Shown piece by piece: positions 32,849 to 42,425 of a DNA stretch of 64,000 nt. Position numbers and translations under genes: made by a program. Every line of letters starts with the position of its first letter. Position 1 is the first letter of the stretch. The notes beneath the pieces are model-generated. The model did no database searches. It worked only from the letters and a program-made list of their open reading frames with translations, and was not told where the DNA came from. The DNA lies in the NCBI RefSeq assembly GCF_900114845.1, contig NZ_FOUK01000003.1, positions 620,001 to 684,000 on the forward strand, read 5' to 3'. This DNA comes from Pimelobacter simplex (GTDB lineage Bacteria > Actinomycetota > Actinomycetes > Propionibacteriales > Nocardioidaceae).

Positions 32849-34509
32849 TGTCCGCTCCCAGCAGCTGGTCCGCGGGCCGGCGGCCGATCACGATCGCGAT
32901 CCTGGCGATGGGCGGCGAGGGCGGCGGCGTCCTCGCCGACTGGATCGTCGCGGTCGGCGAGCAGGCCGGCTACTACTCGCAGAACACGTCGGTGGCCGGC
33001 GTCGCCCAGCGCACCGGCGCGACCGTCTACTACGTCGAGCTCTACCCGCGCCCGGACGACCAGCCCGCCGGCGTCCGGACCGAGCCGGTGCTGAGCCTGT
33101 TCCCCACCCCCGGCGAGGTCGACGTCGTCATCGCCTCGGAGCTGATGGAGGCCGGACGCTCGGTCCAGCGCGGCTTCTCCACGCCCGACCGGACGACGCT
33201 CATCGCCTCGACGAACCGGGTCTACTCGATGGACGAGCGGCTCGCCGTCGGTGACGGCCGGGTCGACAGCAACGGCCTGCTGGAGGCCGCCCACGCCGGC
33301 TCGCGCCGGCTCATCGCGGCCGACTTCATGAAGCTCGCCGAGGACGCACGCAGCGTGATCAGCGCCGCCCTCTTCGGCGCGCTGGCCGGCTCCGGCGAGC
33401 TGCCGTTCGAGCGGGCCGCCTTCGAGGACGCCATCCGCGCCTCGGGCAAGGGCGTCGACGCCTCGCTCGCCGCCTTCGCCGCGGGGTACGACGCCGCTGG
33501 GCGCCCGGCACCCGTCCCGCTGCCGGAGCCCGCCCCGGCTGCCCCGGGGTCCGGCCCGGTCCCGATCACCATCGGCCGGCGTCGCCCCGTCGACCCCGCC
33601 GAGGAGGCCGCTGCCGAGGAGGAGCGCCGCCGCGACGAGATCGCCCGCAGCCACCCCGGCCACCTCGTCGGCCCGCACCTGCAGCCCCAGGCCGCCCGCG
33701 TGGCCGGCGCCTTCCCGGTCGCCGCCCGCTCGATGCTGCTGCACGGCTGCGTGCGCACGGCGGTCTACCAGGACCCGGCGTACAGCGACCGCTACCTCGC
33801 CCGGGTCGCCCGCCTGGCCGCGGTCGACCCGGACGCCGAGGGCGCGGCCGCGCTCACCACCGAGGCTGCCCGGCACGTCGCGCTCTGGATGACCTACCAG
33901 GACACGATCCACGTCGCGCAGCAGAAGATCCGCCGCCGTCGCATCGAGGGCGTGCGCACCGAGGCCAAGGCCGCGCCGGGCCAGCTCGTCAACGTCCGCG
34001 AGTACCTCCACCCCCAGGTCGAGGAGATCACCGACACCCTCCCCACCCGCCTCGGGCGCTGGCTGGCCGGCTCGTCGCTCTTCGCCAAGGTGGTCGGCAA
34101 GGTCACCCGCAACGGCATCGTGGTCAACACGACCGGGATCATCGGCTTCACGCTGCTCTGGATCATGGCCCGGTTCCGCCCCCTCCGGCCGCGCTCGCTG
34201 CGCTTCGGCCGCGAGCAGGTCGCCATCGACGCCTGGCTCGACCGGGCCGTCGCCGCAGCCGCCACGGACGCCGAGCTCGCCCGCGAGATCGTCGAGTGCC
34301 AGCGCGTGCTCAAGGGCTACGGCGCCACCCACCACCACGGGCAGGAGAGCTTCGGGCTGCTCATGGACGCCGTCGACGGGCTCTCCGGCCGCACCGACGC
34401 CGCTGCCGAGCTGGTCCGCCTGCGCACCGCCGCCCTCGCGGACGAGGACGGCACGGCGCTGCGGGCCGCGCTCGGCCCGCGGGTCGTCGTCCCCGCGCGG
34501 GCGGGGTGA
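32848..34509 (+). CDS. 2-oxoacid:ferredoxin oxidoreductase, beta subunit with DUF6537 tail (IorB-like)
   Basis: The 553-residue protein has a gamma-type oxidoreductase domain in residues 1 to about 200 (ILAMGGEGGGVLADWIV, NTSVAGVAQRTGATVYYVE, VIASELMEAGRS). A Pro/Ala linker (about 215-240) and a helical C-terminal region of the DUF6537 type (YGATHHHGQESFGLLM near the end) follow. It is the small partner of IorA, handling CoA and electrons. The tail is large; similar tails occur in fused actinobacterial and proteobacterial forms. It starts one base inside the IorA stop and ends the operon, just before palindrome copy 3. Confidence 0.83.
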   Translation: MSAPSSWSAGRRPITIAILAMGGEGGGVLADWIVAVGEQAGYYSQNTSVAGVAQRTGATVYYVELYPRPDDQPAGVRTEPVLSLFPTPGEVDVVIASELMEAGRSVQRGFSTPDRTTLIASTNRVYSMDERLAVGDGRVDSNGLLEAAHAGSRRLIAADFMKLAEDARSVISAALFGALAGSGELPFERAAFEDAIRASGKGVDASLAAFAAGYDAAGRPAPVPLPEPAPAAPGSGPVPITIGRRRPVDPAEEAAAEEERRRDEIARSHPGHLVGPHLQPQAARVAGAFPVAARSMLLHGCVRTAVYQDPAYSDRYLARVARLAAVDPDAEGAAALTTEAARHVALWMTYQDTIHVAQQKIRRRRIEGVRTEAKAAPGQLVNVREYLHPQVEEITDTLPTRLGRWLAGSSLFAKVVGKVTRNGIVVNTTGIIGFTLLWIMARFRPLRPRSLRFGREQVAIDAWLDRAVAAAATDAELAREIVECQRVLKGYGATHHHGQESFGLLMDAVDGLSGRTDAAAELVRLRTAALADEDGTALRAALGPRVVVPARAG

Positions 34510-34523
34510 CGGGCGGCGCGGGA

Positions 34524-34547
34524 GTTTCGCCGGTCGACCGGCGAAAC
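34524..34547. repeat. 24-bp perfect palindrome, copy 3
   Basis: This has the same GTTTCGCCGGTC half and complement as at 15543 and 15605, 14 bp after the IorB-like stop. The left flank CGGCGCGGGA and right flank TGGC match copy 1. It could form a long RNA hairpin and terminate the operon transcript, but no U-tract follows. The remaining 34548-34665 region is AT-richer and should contain the NCS1 promoter; I could not fix a clear -35/-10 pair. Confidence 0.85.
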
Positions 34548-34665
34548 TGGCGCGACGACCCCGCACCATCTTCAGAACCGATGACTTGAGCCAAAAGGAT
34601 TCGTTTGCCAGGTGACTCCGGGGGTCCGCACCATGGTGCTGCGCCTCACACTTGGAGTTGAAACC

Positions 34666-36063
34666 ATGTCTGCTGACCAGTCTGTCGTCGAGAAGCACAC
34701 CATCGGCTACGTCCCACCCGAGGACCGCCATGGCAAGGTGCGTGACCTTTTCACGCTCTGGTTCGGGACGAACATCGCCCCGCTGCCCGTCGTCACCGGC
34801 GCGGCCGGCGTGACCGTCTTCGGTCTCGACCTGTTCTGGTGCGTGGTCGCCATCGTCGTCGGCCACCTCGTCGGCGGCATCTTCATGGCGCTGCACTCCG
34901 CCCAGGGGCCCCAGATGGGCATCCCGCAGATGATCCAGAGCCGCGGCCAGTTCGGCTCGTACGGCGCGCTGATCGTCGTGGTGATCGCGGCGGTCATGTA
35001 CCTCGCGTTCTTCGCCTCGAACATCGTGCTCGCCGGGCAGTCGCTGCACGGCATCGCCGACCCGGTCCCGGTCTCGACCGGCATCATCCTCGGCGCACTC
35101 GGCTCCGGGCTGATCTGCGTGATCGGCTACCGGTTCATCCACGCGCTCAACAAGATCGCCACCTGGGTCCTCGGCGTCGGCATCGTGCTGGCGATCGGCG
35201 CGATCTTCGTGTCCGGCCTGCCGGGCGACTTCTGGAGCCGCGGCGGCTACACCACCGCCGGCTTCCTCGCGACGGTCTCGCTGGCCGCGCTGTGGCAGAT
35301 CGCCTTCGCGCCGTACGTGTCGGACTACTCGCGCTACCTGCCGGCCGAGGTCGGCGTCCGCGCCACCTTCAACGCGACCTACCTGGGCTGCACGCTCGGC
35401 TCGATCCTGCCGTTCGCCTTCGGCGCGGTCGTCGCGCTGGCGATGGTCCCCGGCACCGACGTGATGACCGGCGTCCGCGACACCACCGGCTCGCTCGGGA
35501 CGCCGCTGCTCGTCCTCTTCCTGCTGTCGGTGATCAGCCACAACGCGCTGAACCTCTACGGCACGGTGCTCTCGATGATCACCTGCGTGCAGACCTTCGT
35601 CGCGCGGTGGATCCCGACCGCCCGCACCCGCGTCGTGCTGTCGGCCGTGGTGATGGCCGCGGCGGCGTACTTCGCGATCGGCGTCTCGGGCGACTTCATC
35701 TCCCACTTCGTCGACATCGTGCTCGCGCTGCTCGTCGTGCTCGTGCCGTGGACGGCGATCAACCTGATCGACTTCTACCTGATCCACCGCGGCAACTACG
35801 ACCTCGACTCGATCTTCGCGGCCGACGGGGGGATCTACGGCCGGTTCAACCCGCAGGCGATCACCGCCTACGTGATCGGCATCCTGGTGCAGATCCCGTT
35901 CATGAACACCCCGCTCTACCAGGGCCCGATCTCGGACAACCTCGGCGGCGCGGACCTCAGCTGGATCATCGGCCTGGTCGCGACCGGCCCGGTCTACTAC
36001 CTGCTGGCCCGGGGCCGGAAGCTCGCCCCGAGCGAGCTCACCGGAGCGGTGACCGCGGCCTGA
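34666..36063 (+). CDS. NCS1-family nucleobase/hydantoin-type cation symporter
   Basis: The 465-residue protein has about 12 membrane segments. It has the NCS1 signatures LFTLWFGTNIAPLPVVTGA, MALHSAQGPQMGIPQMIQSRGQFG (quoted as GPQMGIPQMIQSRGQFG), ISHNALNLYG and PWTAINLIDFYLIHRGNYD. NCS1 carriers import cytosine, allantoin, purines or hydantoins; Mhp1 takes indolylmethyl-hydantoin, so a bicyclic N-heterocycle is possible here. ATG 34666 follows cttggag. It sits between the ferredoxin-oxidoreductase operon and a LysR gene on the opposite strand, 13 bp tail to tail. Confidence 0.87.
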   Translation: MSADQSVVEKHTIGYVPPEDRHGKVRDLFTLWFGTNIAPLPVVTGAAGVTVFGLDLFWCVVAIVVGHLVGGIFMALHSAQGPQMGIPQMIQSRGQFGSYGALIVVVIAAVMYLAFFASNIVLAGQSLHGIADPVPVSTGIILGALGSGLICVIGYRFIHALNKIATWVLGVGIVLAIGAIFVSGLPGDFWSRGGYTTAGFLATVSLAALWQIAFAPYVSDYSRYLPAEVGVRATFNATYLGCTLGSILPFAFGAVVALAMVPGTDVMTGVRDTTGSLGTPLLVLFLLSVISHNALNLYGTVLSMITCVQTFVARWIPTARTRVVLSAVVMAAAAYFAIGVSGDFISHFVDIVLALLVVLVPWTAINLIDFYLIHRGNYDLDSIFAADGGIYGRFNPQAITAYVIGILVQIPFMNTPLYQGPISDNLGGADLSWIIGLVATGPVYYLLARGRKLAPSELTGAVTAA

Positions 36064-36076
36064 CGGTCCCCGACGC

Positions 36077-36997
36077 TCACCGGCCTCCCGCGCGCCGGCG
36101 TACCTCACGAACCGAGGAACGCACGAACGCCTGCGCGCGGGAGGTCAGTCGTACGCCCTTCATCGACGCCAGCACGATCTCGAGCGGCTCGACGGGGTCA
36201 GAGATCTCGAGGTTGACGACCTCCGCGCCGTCGTACGTCGTGCTGCTGGCGGGGCGCTGGTTGAGCACCGACCAGCCCTGGCCGTTGGCCACCATCGCGC
36301 GGACCGTCTCGAAGCCCGCCGAGCGGTGCCGGATGACCGGCCGCACACCGGACGACGTCACGACCCGCTCGAGGTAGGGGCCGCTGTGGGGCAGGTCGAG
36401 CAGCACCATCGGCTCGTCGGCGAGCTCGGCCAGCGCGACCTTCTTGCGGCGCGCGAGCCGGTGCCCCTTGGCGACGAGGACGTAGGGGGCGGCGACGCCG
36501 ATCCGGACGTGGTCGATGTCGTCGTCGAGGTCGTAGCCGTAGAGCAGCGCGAGCTCGCAGCGGCCCGAGCGCAGGGCGTTCTTGAGCGCGGCGTGCTCGT
36601 CCTCGACCACGGAGATCCGGATGCCGGGGTGCTCCTCCTCGCAGACCGCGAGCAGCCGTGGCAGCTCGAAGGGTCCGAGCGTCGTGAAGCAGCCGATGCT
36701 CAGGTCGCCGACGAGCGCCTGGCCGGCCGAGCGGGCGACCTCGGCGAGCTCGGTCGTGTGGACCAGATAGCTGCGCAGCTCGCGGTAGAACTCCTCACCG
36801 GCCGCGGTCAGGGTCAGCCCGCGCGCGTGGTGGCGCAGCAGGAGCTGGACGCCGAGCTCCTTCTCGAGCTGCGCGACGGCGGTCGAGATCGCCGACTGGG
36901 AGACCATGAGCTGCCGTGAGGCCGCCGTCATGGAGCCCTGCTCCGCAGCGGCCGCGAAGTAGCGCAGCTGCGTCAGGGTGAAGCCGACCTCCGCCAT
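36077..36997 (-). CDS. LysR-family transcriptional regulator
   Basis: The 306-residue protein has an N-terminal winged HTH (TLTQLRYFAAAAEQGSMTAA, QSAISTAVAQLEKELGVQLL) and a LysR substrate-binding domain. I chose ATG 36997 because an agga site lies nine bases before it. It is 33 bp downstream of the aspartase gene on the same strand, so it may be the last gene of the operon 40650-37031. It could control that operon and the NCS1 permease. Confidence 0.88.
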   Translation of the reverse strand: MAEVGFTLTQLRYFAAAAEQGSMTAASRQLMVSQSAISTAVAQLEKELGVQLLLRHHARGLTLTAAGEEFYRELRSYLVHTTELAEVARSAGQALVGDLSIGCFTTLGPFELPRLLAVCEEEHPGIRISVVEDEHAALKNALRSGRCELALLYGYDLDDDIDHVRIGVAAPYVLVAKGHRLARRKKVALAELADEPMVLLDLPHSGPYLERVVTSSGVRPVIRHRSAGFETVRAMVANGQGWSVLNQRPASSTTYDGAEVVNLEISDPVEPLEIVLASMKGVRLTSRAQAFVRSSVREVRRRAGGR

Positions 36998-37030
36998 GGC
37001 GGCCATCCTGCCGTACCGGCCGCCGCCGCG

Positions 37031-38421
<1,391 letters not shown>

Positions 38422-38425
<4 letters not shown>

Positions 38426-39546
38426 CGCGTCGCCGCCACGTCGAGCGCGGTCCAGGCGAGCGCGGTCGCCGCGTCGAGCAGCGCCTTCTCGGCGTCGCCG
38501 CCGACGCAGTGCGCCGCGAACTCGGGCTGGTGGTTGAGCGCCGTGCCCGAGTTGATGCCGATGTAGGGGTGGATCGCGTTCACGACCTGGGAGACGTTGC
38601 CCATGTCGGTGGAGGCGCGGTTCATCCGGCGCGCCGGCGTGCCCGGGTCGAAGACCCGGCCGAGCTCGGTGGCATTGCGCTTGTAGGCGTCGAGCGCAGG
38701 CTCGAAGGTGCGGAACTCCGCGTAGGGCTTGCTCTCCGGGGTCACCTCGAGCGTCGCCCCGGTGGCGAGCGCGCCGGCCTCGAAGCAGCGCCAGACCTTG
38801 TCCTCGGTCTCGGCGAGCTGGGCGAGCGACTCCGCGCGGACGTACCAGCGACCCTCCGTCCGGGCCGGGATCGCGTTGGGCGCCTCTCCCCCGTTCGTCA
38901 TCACGCCGTGCACGCGGACGGTGGGCGGAAGCTGCTGGCGCATCAGGCCGATCGCGACCTGGGCGATCGTGAACGCGTCGGCCGCGTTGACCCCCTGCTC
39001 GGGGTACGCCGCCGCGTGGGCCGCCTTGCCGCGGTACTCGACGTGCGAGTGGGACACCGCGAACGGCTCCGCCTCGGCGACGTCGACCGGCGCCGGGTGC
39101 GCCATCATCGCCAGGTCGAGGCCCTGGAAAGCACCGCGCTCGAGCAGCTCGATCTTGCCGCCGCCGCCCTCCTCGGCGGGCGTGCCGTAGACCTCGATCG
39201 TCAGGCCCGCCGCGTCGGCGAGTGGCGCGAGCGCCCGTGCGGCACCGACGGTGATCGCGGAGATCAGGTTGTGGCCGCACGCGTGGCCCAGGCCCGGCAG
39301 GGCGTCGTACTCGGCGCAGAGGCCGAGGCGGAACGGTCCGCTGCCGATGGTGGCGAGGAACGCCGTCTCGAGGCCGAGGTAGGCCGGCGTGACGTCGTAC
39401 CCTGCCTCGGCGAGGGCCTCGGCGACCCAGCGCGAGGAGTTGTGCTCCTGCCAGCCGGTCTCGGGGTTCGCGTGGAGCTGCTCCGAGAGCCGGATGAGGC
39501 GCTCGGCGTCGGTGCTGATCGTGGCGGCGGCGGCCTGCTTGCTCAT
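38422..39546 (-). CDS. M20-family amidohydrolase (aminoacylase/IAA-amino-acid-hydrolase type)
   Basis: The 374-residue di-metal hydrolase has LGLCAEYDALPGLGHACGHN (quoted within 20 residues), EVYGTPAEEGGGGKIELL with the catalytic and ligand Glu pair, HSHVEYRGKAAHAAAYPEQG and a final GTALNHQPEF. This M20D layout covers N-acyl-amino-acid hydrolases, p-aminobenzoyl-glutamate hydrolase and indoleacetyl-aspartate hydrolases. Coupling with aspartase downstream favours an N-acyl-aspartate. No signal peptide is seen. The start at 39546 is four bases downstream of the DUF1028 stop. Confidence 0.85.
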
Positions 39547-39550
39547 CGGG

Positions 39551-40219
39551 TCACTCGTCCCCGGGGACGCCGTACGAGGGGGCGGTCGTGGGGTCGATGC
39601 CCCGCGTCACGTAGTCGTCGCGCTGCGGCAGCCAGACCCCCAGCAGCTCACGGAGCTGCTCGATCGGCGCGTCGCTCCAGTCGACGCGGAGGTCGGTGAC
39701 CCGCCAGTCGACGTCCCGGACGACGGAGAGGCCCGCCGAGCGGACCGGCCCGGCCTCGCCGCCGGCGGCCAGCCCGGCCTCCAGCGCGGCGAGCAGCCGC
39801 TCCTCGAGCTCGCCGGTGGCGGCTGCGAAGCCCGCCGCGACGGCGTCCACGACGGCGGTGTCGGCGAGCAGGTTGCCGGCCGCGACCACCCCGTCGGCGA
39901 CGACGTGGTGGTGGACGCCGAGCGAGCCGGCGCCGGAGTAGGCCGCGCCGCTGCCGTCGAGGCCGAGCACGGTCAGCTGCCGGTGCTCGATGTGCTCGCG
40001 GCCCTCGGTGACGGCGGCCAGCGCCGCCCGGGCGTCGAGGCCCGACGCGAGCGCGTCGAGGAGCGCCGTACCGAGGCGGGGGTCGGTGATGTTCTGCGAC
40101 GACGCCCCGCCCACGCCCGGGCGCAGGTGGATGCACCGCGCGGCCACGGCCGGGCTCGACGACGTCACGGCGATGCCGACGGCACCCTTGCCGTCGGTGC
40201 CGAGGACCGAGAACGTCAC
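39551..40219 (-). CDS. DUF1028 (Ntn-hydrolase-like) protein
   Basis: This 222-residue protein has TFSVLGTDGKGAVGIAVTSSSPAVAARC, quoted as VGIAVTSSSPAVAARC, then GVGGASSQNITDPRLG and HHHVVADGVVAAGNLL. These are DUF1028 hallmarks. The family is a predicted Ntn-hydrolase that often travels with Rid proteins and M20 enzymes in nitrogen-compound operons. Its activity is not established. It starts at GTG 40219 overlapping the Rid stop (GTGA). A role in opening or trimming an amide in the substrate is inferred from context. Confidence 0.82.
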   Translation of the reverse strand: MTFSVLGTDGKGAVGIAVTSSSPAVAARCIHLRPGVGGASSQNITDPRLGTALLDALASGLDARAALAAVTEGREHIEHRQLTVLGLDGSGAAYSGAGSLGVHHHVVADGVVAAGNLLADTAVVDAVAAGFAAATGELEERLLAALEAGLAAGGEAGPVRSAGLSVVRDVDWRVTDLRVDWSDAPIEQLRELLGVWLPQRDDYVTRGIDPTTAPSYGVPGDE

Positions 40220-40650
40220 TGTGCGTCCTCGGAGATCACGGCGATCGCGTCGACCTCGACGAGCCACTCGGGGCGGGCCAGCGCGGAGACGACGATGCCG
40301 GTCGAGATCGGGTGGACGCCCTTGGTCCAGCGGCCGATCGTCCGGTAGACGGTCTCGCGGTAGCGCGGGTCGATGATGTAGATGGTGAGCTTGACCAGGT
40401 GCTCCATCCGGGCCCCGGCCTCCTCGAGCAGCATCTTGATGTTCGCCATCGCCTGCTCGGTCTGCGCCTCGACGTCCCCGATGCCCACGGACTCGCTGGT
40501 GTCCAGGTCCTGCCCGATCTGCCCTCGGACGTAGACGGTGTTGCCCGCGACCACGGCCTGGCACAGGTCGTTGTCGAGGTTCTGCTCCGGGTAGGTCACG
40601 CTCGTGTTGAACGGACGGATGCGGGTGTGCCCGCCGACGACGATGCTCAT
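40216..40650 (-). CDS. Rid (RidA/YjgF-like) family protein
   Basis: The 144-residue protein has NTVYVRGQIGQDLDT, QTEQAMANIKMLLEEAGA, HLVKLTIYIID and the C-terminal strand LVEVDAIAVI. The Arg that makes classical RidA an imine deaminase is Ala in SALARPEW, so it belongs to a divergent Rid subgroup. It is the first gene of the operon running to aspartase. A candidate GntR-type operator lies about 30 bp upstream at 40681-40692. The long extension to 40947 on this frame translates the repeat array and is not real. Confidence 0.83.
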   Translation of the reverse strand: MSIVVGGHTRIRPFNTSVTYPEQNLDNDLCQAVVAGNTVYVRGQIGQDLDTSESVGIGDVEAQTEQAMANIKMLLEEAGARMEHLVKLTIYIIDPRYRETVYRTIGRWTKGVHPISTGIVVSALARPEWLVEVDAIAVISEDAQ

Positions 40651-40680
40651 GCCCCCCAGTCCACTCCACCGCCCCCCATG

Positions 40681-40692
40681 TGTCCAACAGAT
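40681..40692. promoter_or_regulatory. TGT-N3-ACA operator candidate, left copy
   Basis: TGTCCAACAGAT here is the exact reverse complement of 40996-41007. Each contains TGT-N3-ACA, the core of FadR/GntR-type operators. This copy is about 30 bp before the Rid start at 40650, the other about 98 bp before the monooxygenase start at 41105. No GntR gene is in the window. Confidence 0.5.
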
Positions 40693-40733
40693 CTTTCCCA
40701 CAACCCCCATCTGTTTCCCTGATCCAACCTCCG

Positions 40734-40952
40734 CGAAGTAGCAAGGTTCGCCCCACGAAGTAGCACGGTTCGCCCCACGAAGTAGCACGGTTCGCCCCAC
40801 GAAGTGGCACGGTCGGCCCACTGAGGTTGCGCGGATGGGTCCGCCGCATCCGCGCGCAACCTCGACGCGAAAAGCCTGCGACTTCGGCGGCGCAACGTTG
40901 CTACTTCGCGGGGCGAACCTTGCTACTTCGCGGGGCCAACCGTGCAACCTCG
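40734..40952. repeat. 22-bp repeat array, direct then inverted
   Basis: Within the 454-bp gene-free stretch 40651-41104, four 22-bp units start at 40734, 40756, 40778 and 40800 (core CGAAGTAGCACGGTTCGCCC, the fourth diverged). After a degenerate centre near 40822-40887, the same unit appears in reverse orientation at about 40888-40908, 40909-40930 and 40931-40952. The whole is a large imperfect palindrome. The unit length is not a multiple of three, so coding is unlikely. The rest of the gap holds the two TGT-N3-ACA boxes and probably the divergent promoters. Confidence 0.88.
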
Positions 40953-40995
40953 CGGGAGGACTGGATCGGGAGAATCGATGCAGTGGTCCTACAAC

Positions 40996-41007
40996 ATCTG
41001 TTGGACA
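40996..41007. promoter_or_regulatory. TGT-N3-ACA operator candidate, right copy
   Basis: ATCTGTTGGACA is the exact inverted copy of 40681-40692. With its flanks it reads CTGT-TGG-ACAG, a symmetrical GntR-like half-site pair. The two copies bracket the 22-bp repeat array, so they may also be viewed as short terminal inverted repeats of a 327-bp element. Confidence 0.5.
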
Positions 41008-41104
41008 GAGGACTCGGGGGCGTTCAGGATCGGTGTCGAGAGCACATCACGAGGTGTGCCGCGAGCTTCCGGCAGCAGCTGCCGTACGAGAGTGGAGGTG
41101 GAGG

Positions 41105-42391
41105 ATGTCGCACCAGGAGGTGGAGGTCCTCGTCGTCGGGGCGGGCCAGGCGGGGGTGGCGATGAGCGAGCACCTCAGCGACAACGGGGTGCCGCACCTC
41201 GTGCTGGAGCGCAACCGGATCGCCGAGCGCTGGCGCACCGAGCGCTGGGACTCGCTGGTCGCCAACGGTCCCGCCTGGCACGACCGCTTCCCCGGCATGG
41301 AGTTCCCGGACGTCGACCCCGACGGGTTCGCGGGCAAGGAGCAGGTGGCCGCCTACTTCGAGGCGTACGCCGAGAAGATCGCCGCCCCCGTCCGCACCGG
41401 CGTCGAGGTCACCTCGGTGACCCGCCACGAGGGACGCCCCGGGTTCCGGGTCGAGACGTCCGAGGGCACGATCGACGCGCGCTTCGTCGTCGCGGCGACC
41501 GGTCCGTTCCAGCGTCCGGTCATCCCGCCGATCGTCCCCGAGGGCGCGGTGCCGGTGCAGATCCACTCGAGCGGCTACCGCAACCCGGACCAGCTGCCGG
41601 AGGGCGGCGTCCTGGTGGTGGGCGCGGGCTCGTCCGGCGTCCAGATCGCCGACGAGCTGCAGCGCTCGGGCCGTGACGTCTACCTCTCGGTCGGCCCGCA
41701 CGACCGGCCGCCGCGGAGCTACCGCGGCCGCGACTTCTGCTGGTGGCTCGGCGTCCTCGACCTGTGGGACATGGAGACCCCGGTCGCCGGTGCCGAGCAC
41801 GTCACCATCGCCGTGAGCGGCGCGCGCGGCGGCCACACGGTCGACTTCCGCGCGCTCGGCCGCCAGGGCGTGAACCTGGTCGGCATGACCGACAAGTACG
41901 ACGACGGCGTGCTCTCGTTCCGCACCGACCTCACCGCCAACATCGCCGCCGGCGACGCCAACCTGTTCGCGCTGCTCGACCAGGCCGACGCGTACGTCGA
42001 GCGCAACGGCCTCGACCTGCCCGAGGAGCCGGAGGCGCGCGCCCTCGGCGCCGACCCCGCGTGCGTCACCGACCCGATCCTCCAGCTCGACCTGGCCGCC
42101 GCGGGCATCACCTCGATCGTCTGGGCGACCGGCTTCGCGGTCGACTACTCCTGGCTGCAGGTCGACGCCTTCGACGAGACCGGCAAGCCCGCACACCGTC
42201 GCGGCATCTCCACCGAGCCCGGCGTCTACTTCGTGGGCCTGCCCTGGCTCTCCCGCCGCGGCTCGAGCTTCATCTGGGGCGTGTGGCACGACGCCAAGCA
42301 CGTCGCGGGGCACATCGCGACGCGCCGCAGCTACCTGACGTACGACGCCGAGCAGCGCGTCCACGACGACAACATGCGGGTCGCACCCTGA
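41105..42391 (+). CDS. flavin-containing monooxygenase / FAD-NAD(P) oxidoreductase
   Basis: The 428-residue protein has an FAD fold VLVVGAGQAGVAMSEHL near 8-24, ERWRTERWDSLVANGPAWHD, a second nucleotide fold VLVVGAGSSGVQIADEL and WATGFAVDYSWL near the end. It resembles actinobacterial FMO-like proteins that oxidise N- or S-containing small molecules. ATG 41105 has ggtggagg just upstream. It is divergent from the Rid/M20/aspartase operon, sharing the repeat-rich control region, which suggests joint regulation. Confidence 0.83.
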   Translation: MSHQEVEVLVVGAGQAGVAMSEHLSDNGVPHLVLERNRIAERWRTERWDSLVANGPAWHDRFPGMEFPDVDPDGFAGKEQVAAYFEAYAEKIAAPVRTGVEVTSVTRHEGRPGFRVETSEGTIDARFVVAATGPFQRPVIPPIVPEGAVPVQIHSSGYRNPDQLPEGGVLVVGAGSSGVQIADELQRSGRDVYLSVGPHDRPPRSYRGRDFCWWLGVLDLWDMETPVAGAEHVTIAVSGARGGHTVDFRALGRQGVNLVGMTDKYDDGVLSFRTDLTANIAAGDANLFALLDQADAYVERNGLDLPEEPEARALGADPACVTDPILQLDLAAAGITSIVWATGFAVDYSWLQVDAFDETGKPAHRRGISTEPGVYFVGLPWLSRRGSSFIWGVWHDAKHVAGHIATRRSYLTYDAEQRVHDDNMRVAP

Positions 42392-42425
42392 CGCGAAGCC
42401 GTCTCCGGGCGGCGACGATGGGCGG

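Noticed and set aside
34548..34665. A riboswitch (for example guanidine or purine) upstream of the NCS1 permease
   Set aside because: The region is short, and I could not find the conserved core sequences or pairing of a known class.
32830..36108. A 1092-codon open frame on the reverse strand
   Set aside because: It runs antisense to the IorB-like and NCS1 genes and across their intergenic region, has no recognisable domain, and has the Arg/Asp/Val/Gly-rich composition expected of GC-rich antisense frames.
40651..40947. N-terminal extension of the Rid protein or a separate small gene
   Set aside because: The frame only translates the 22-bp repeat array; the period is not a multiple of three and the Rid fold starts at 40650.
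40734..40952. CRISPR array
   Set aside because: The 22-bp units are contiguous with no unique spacers, change orientation and decay, and no cas genes are present.
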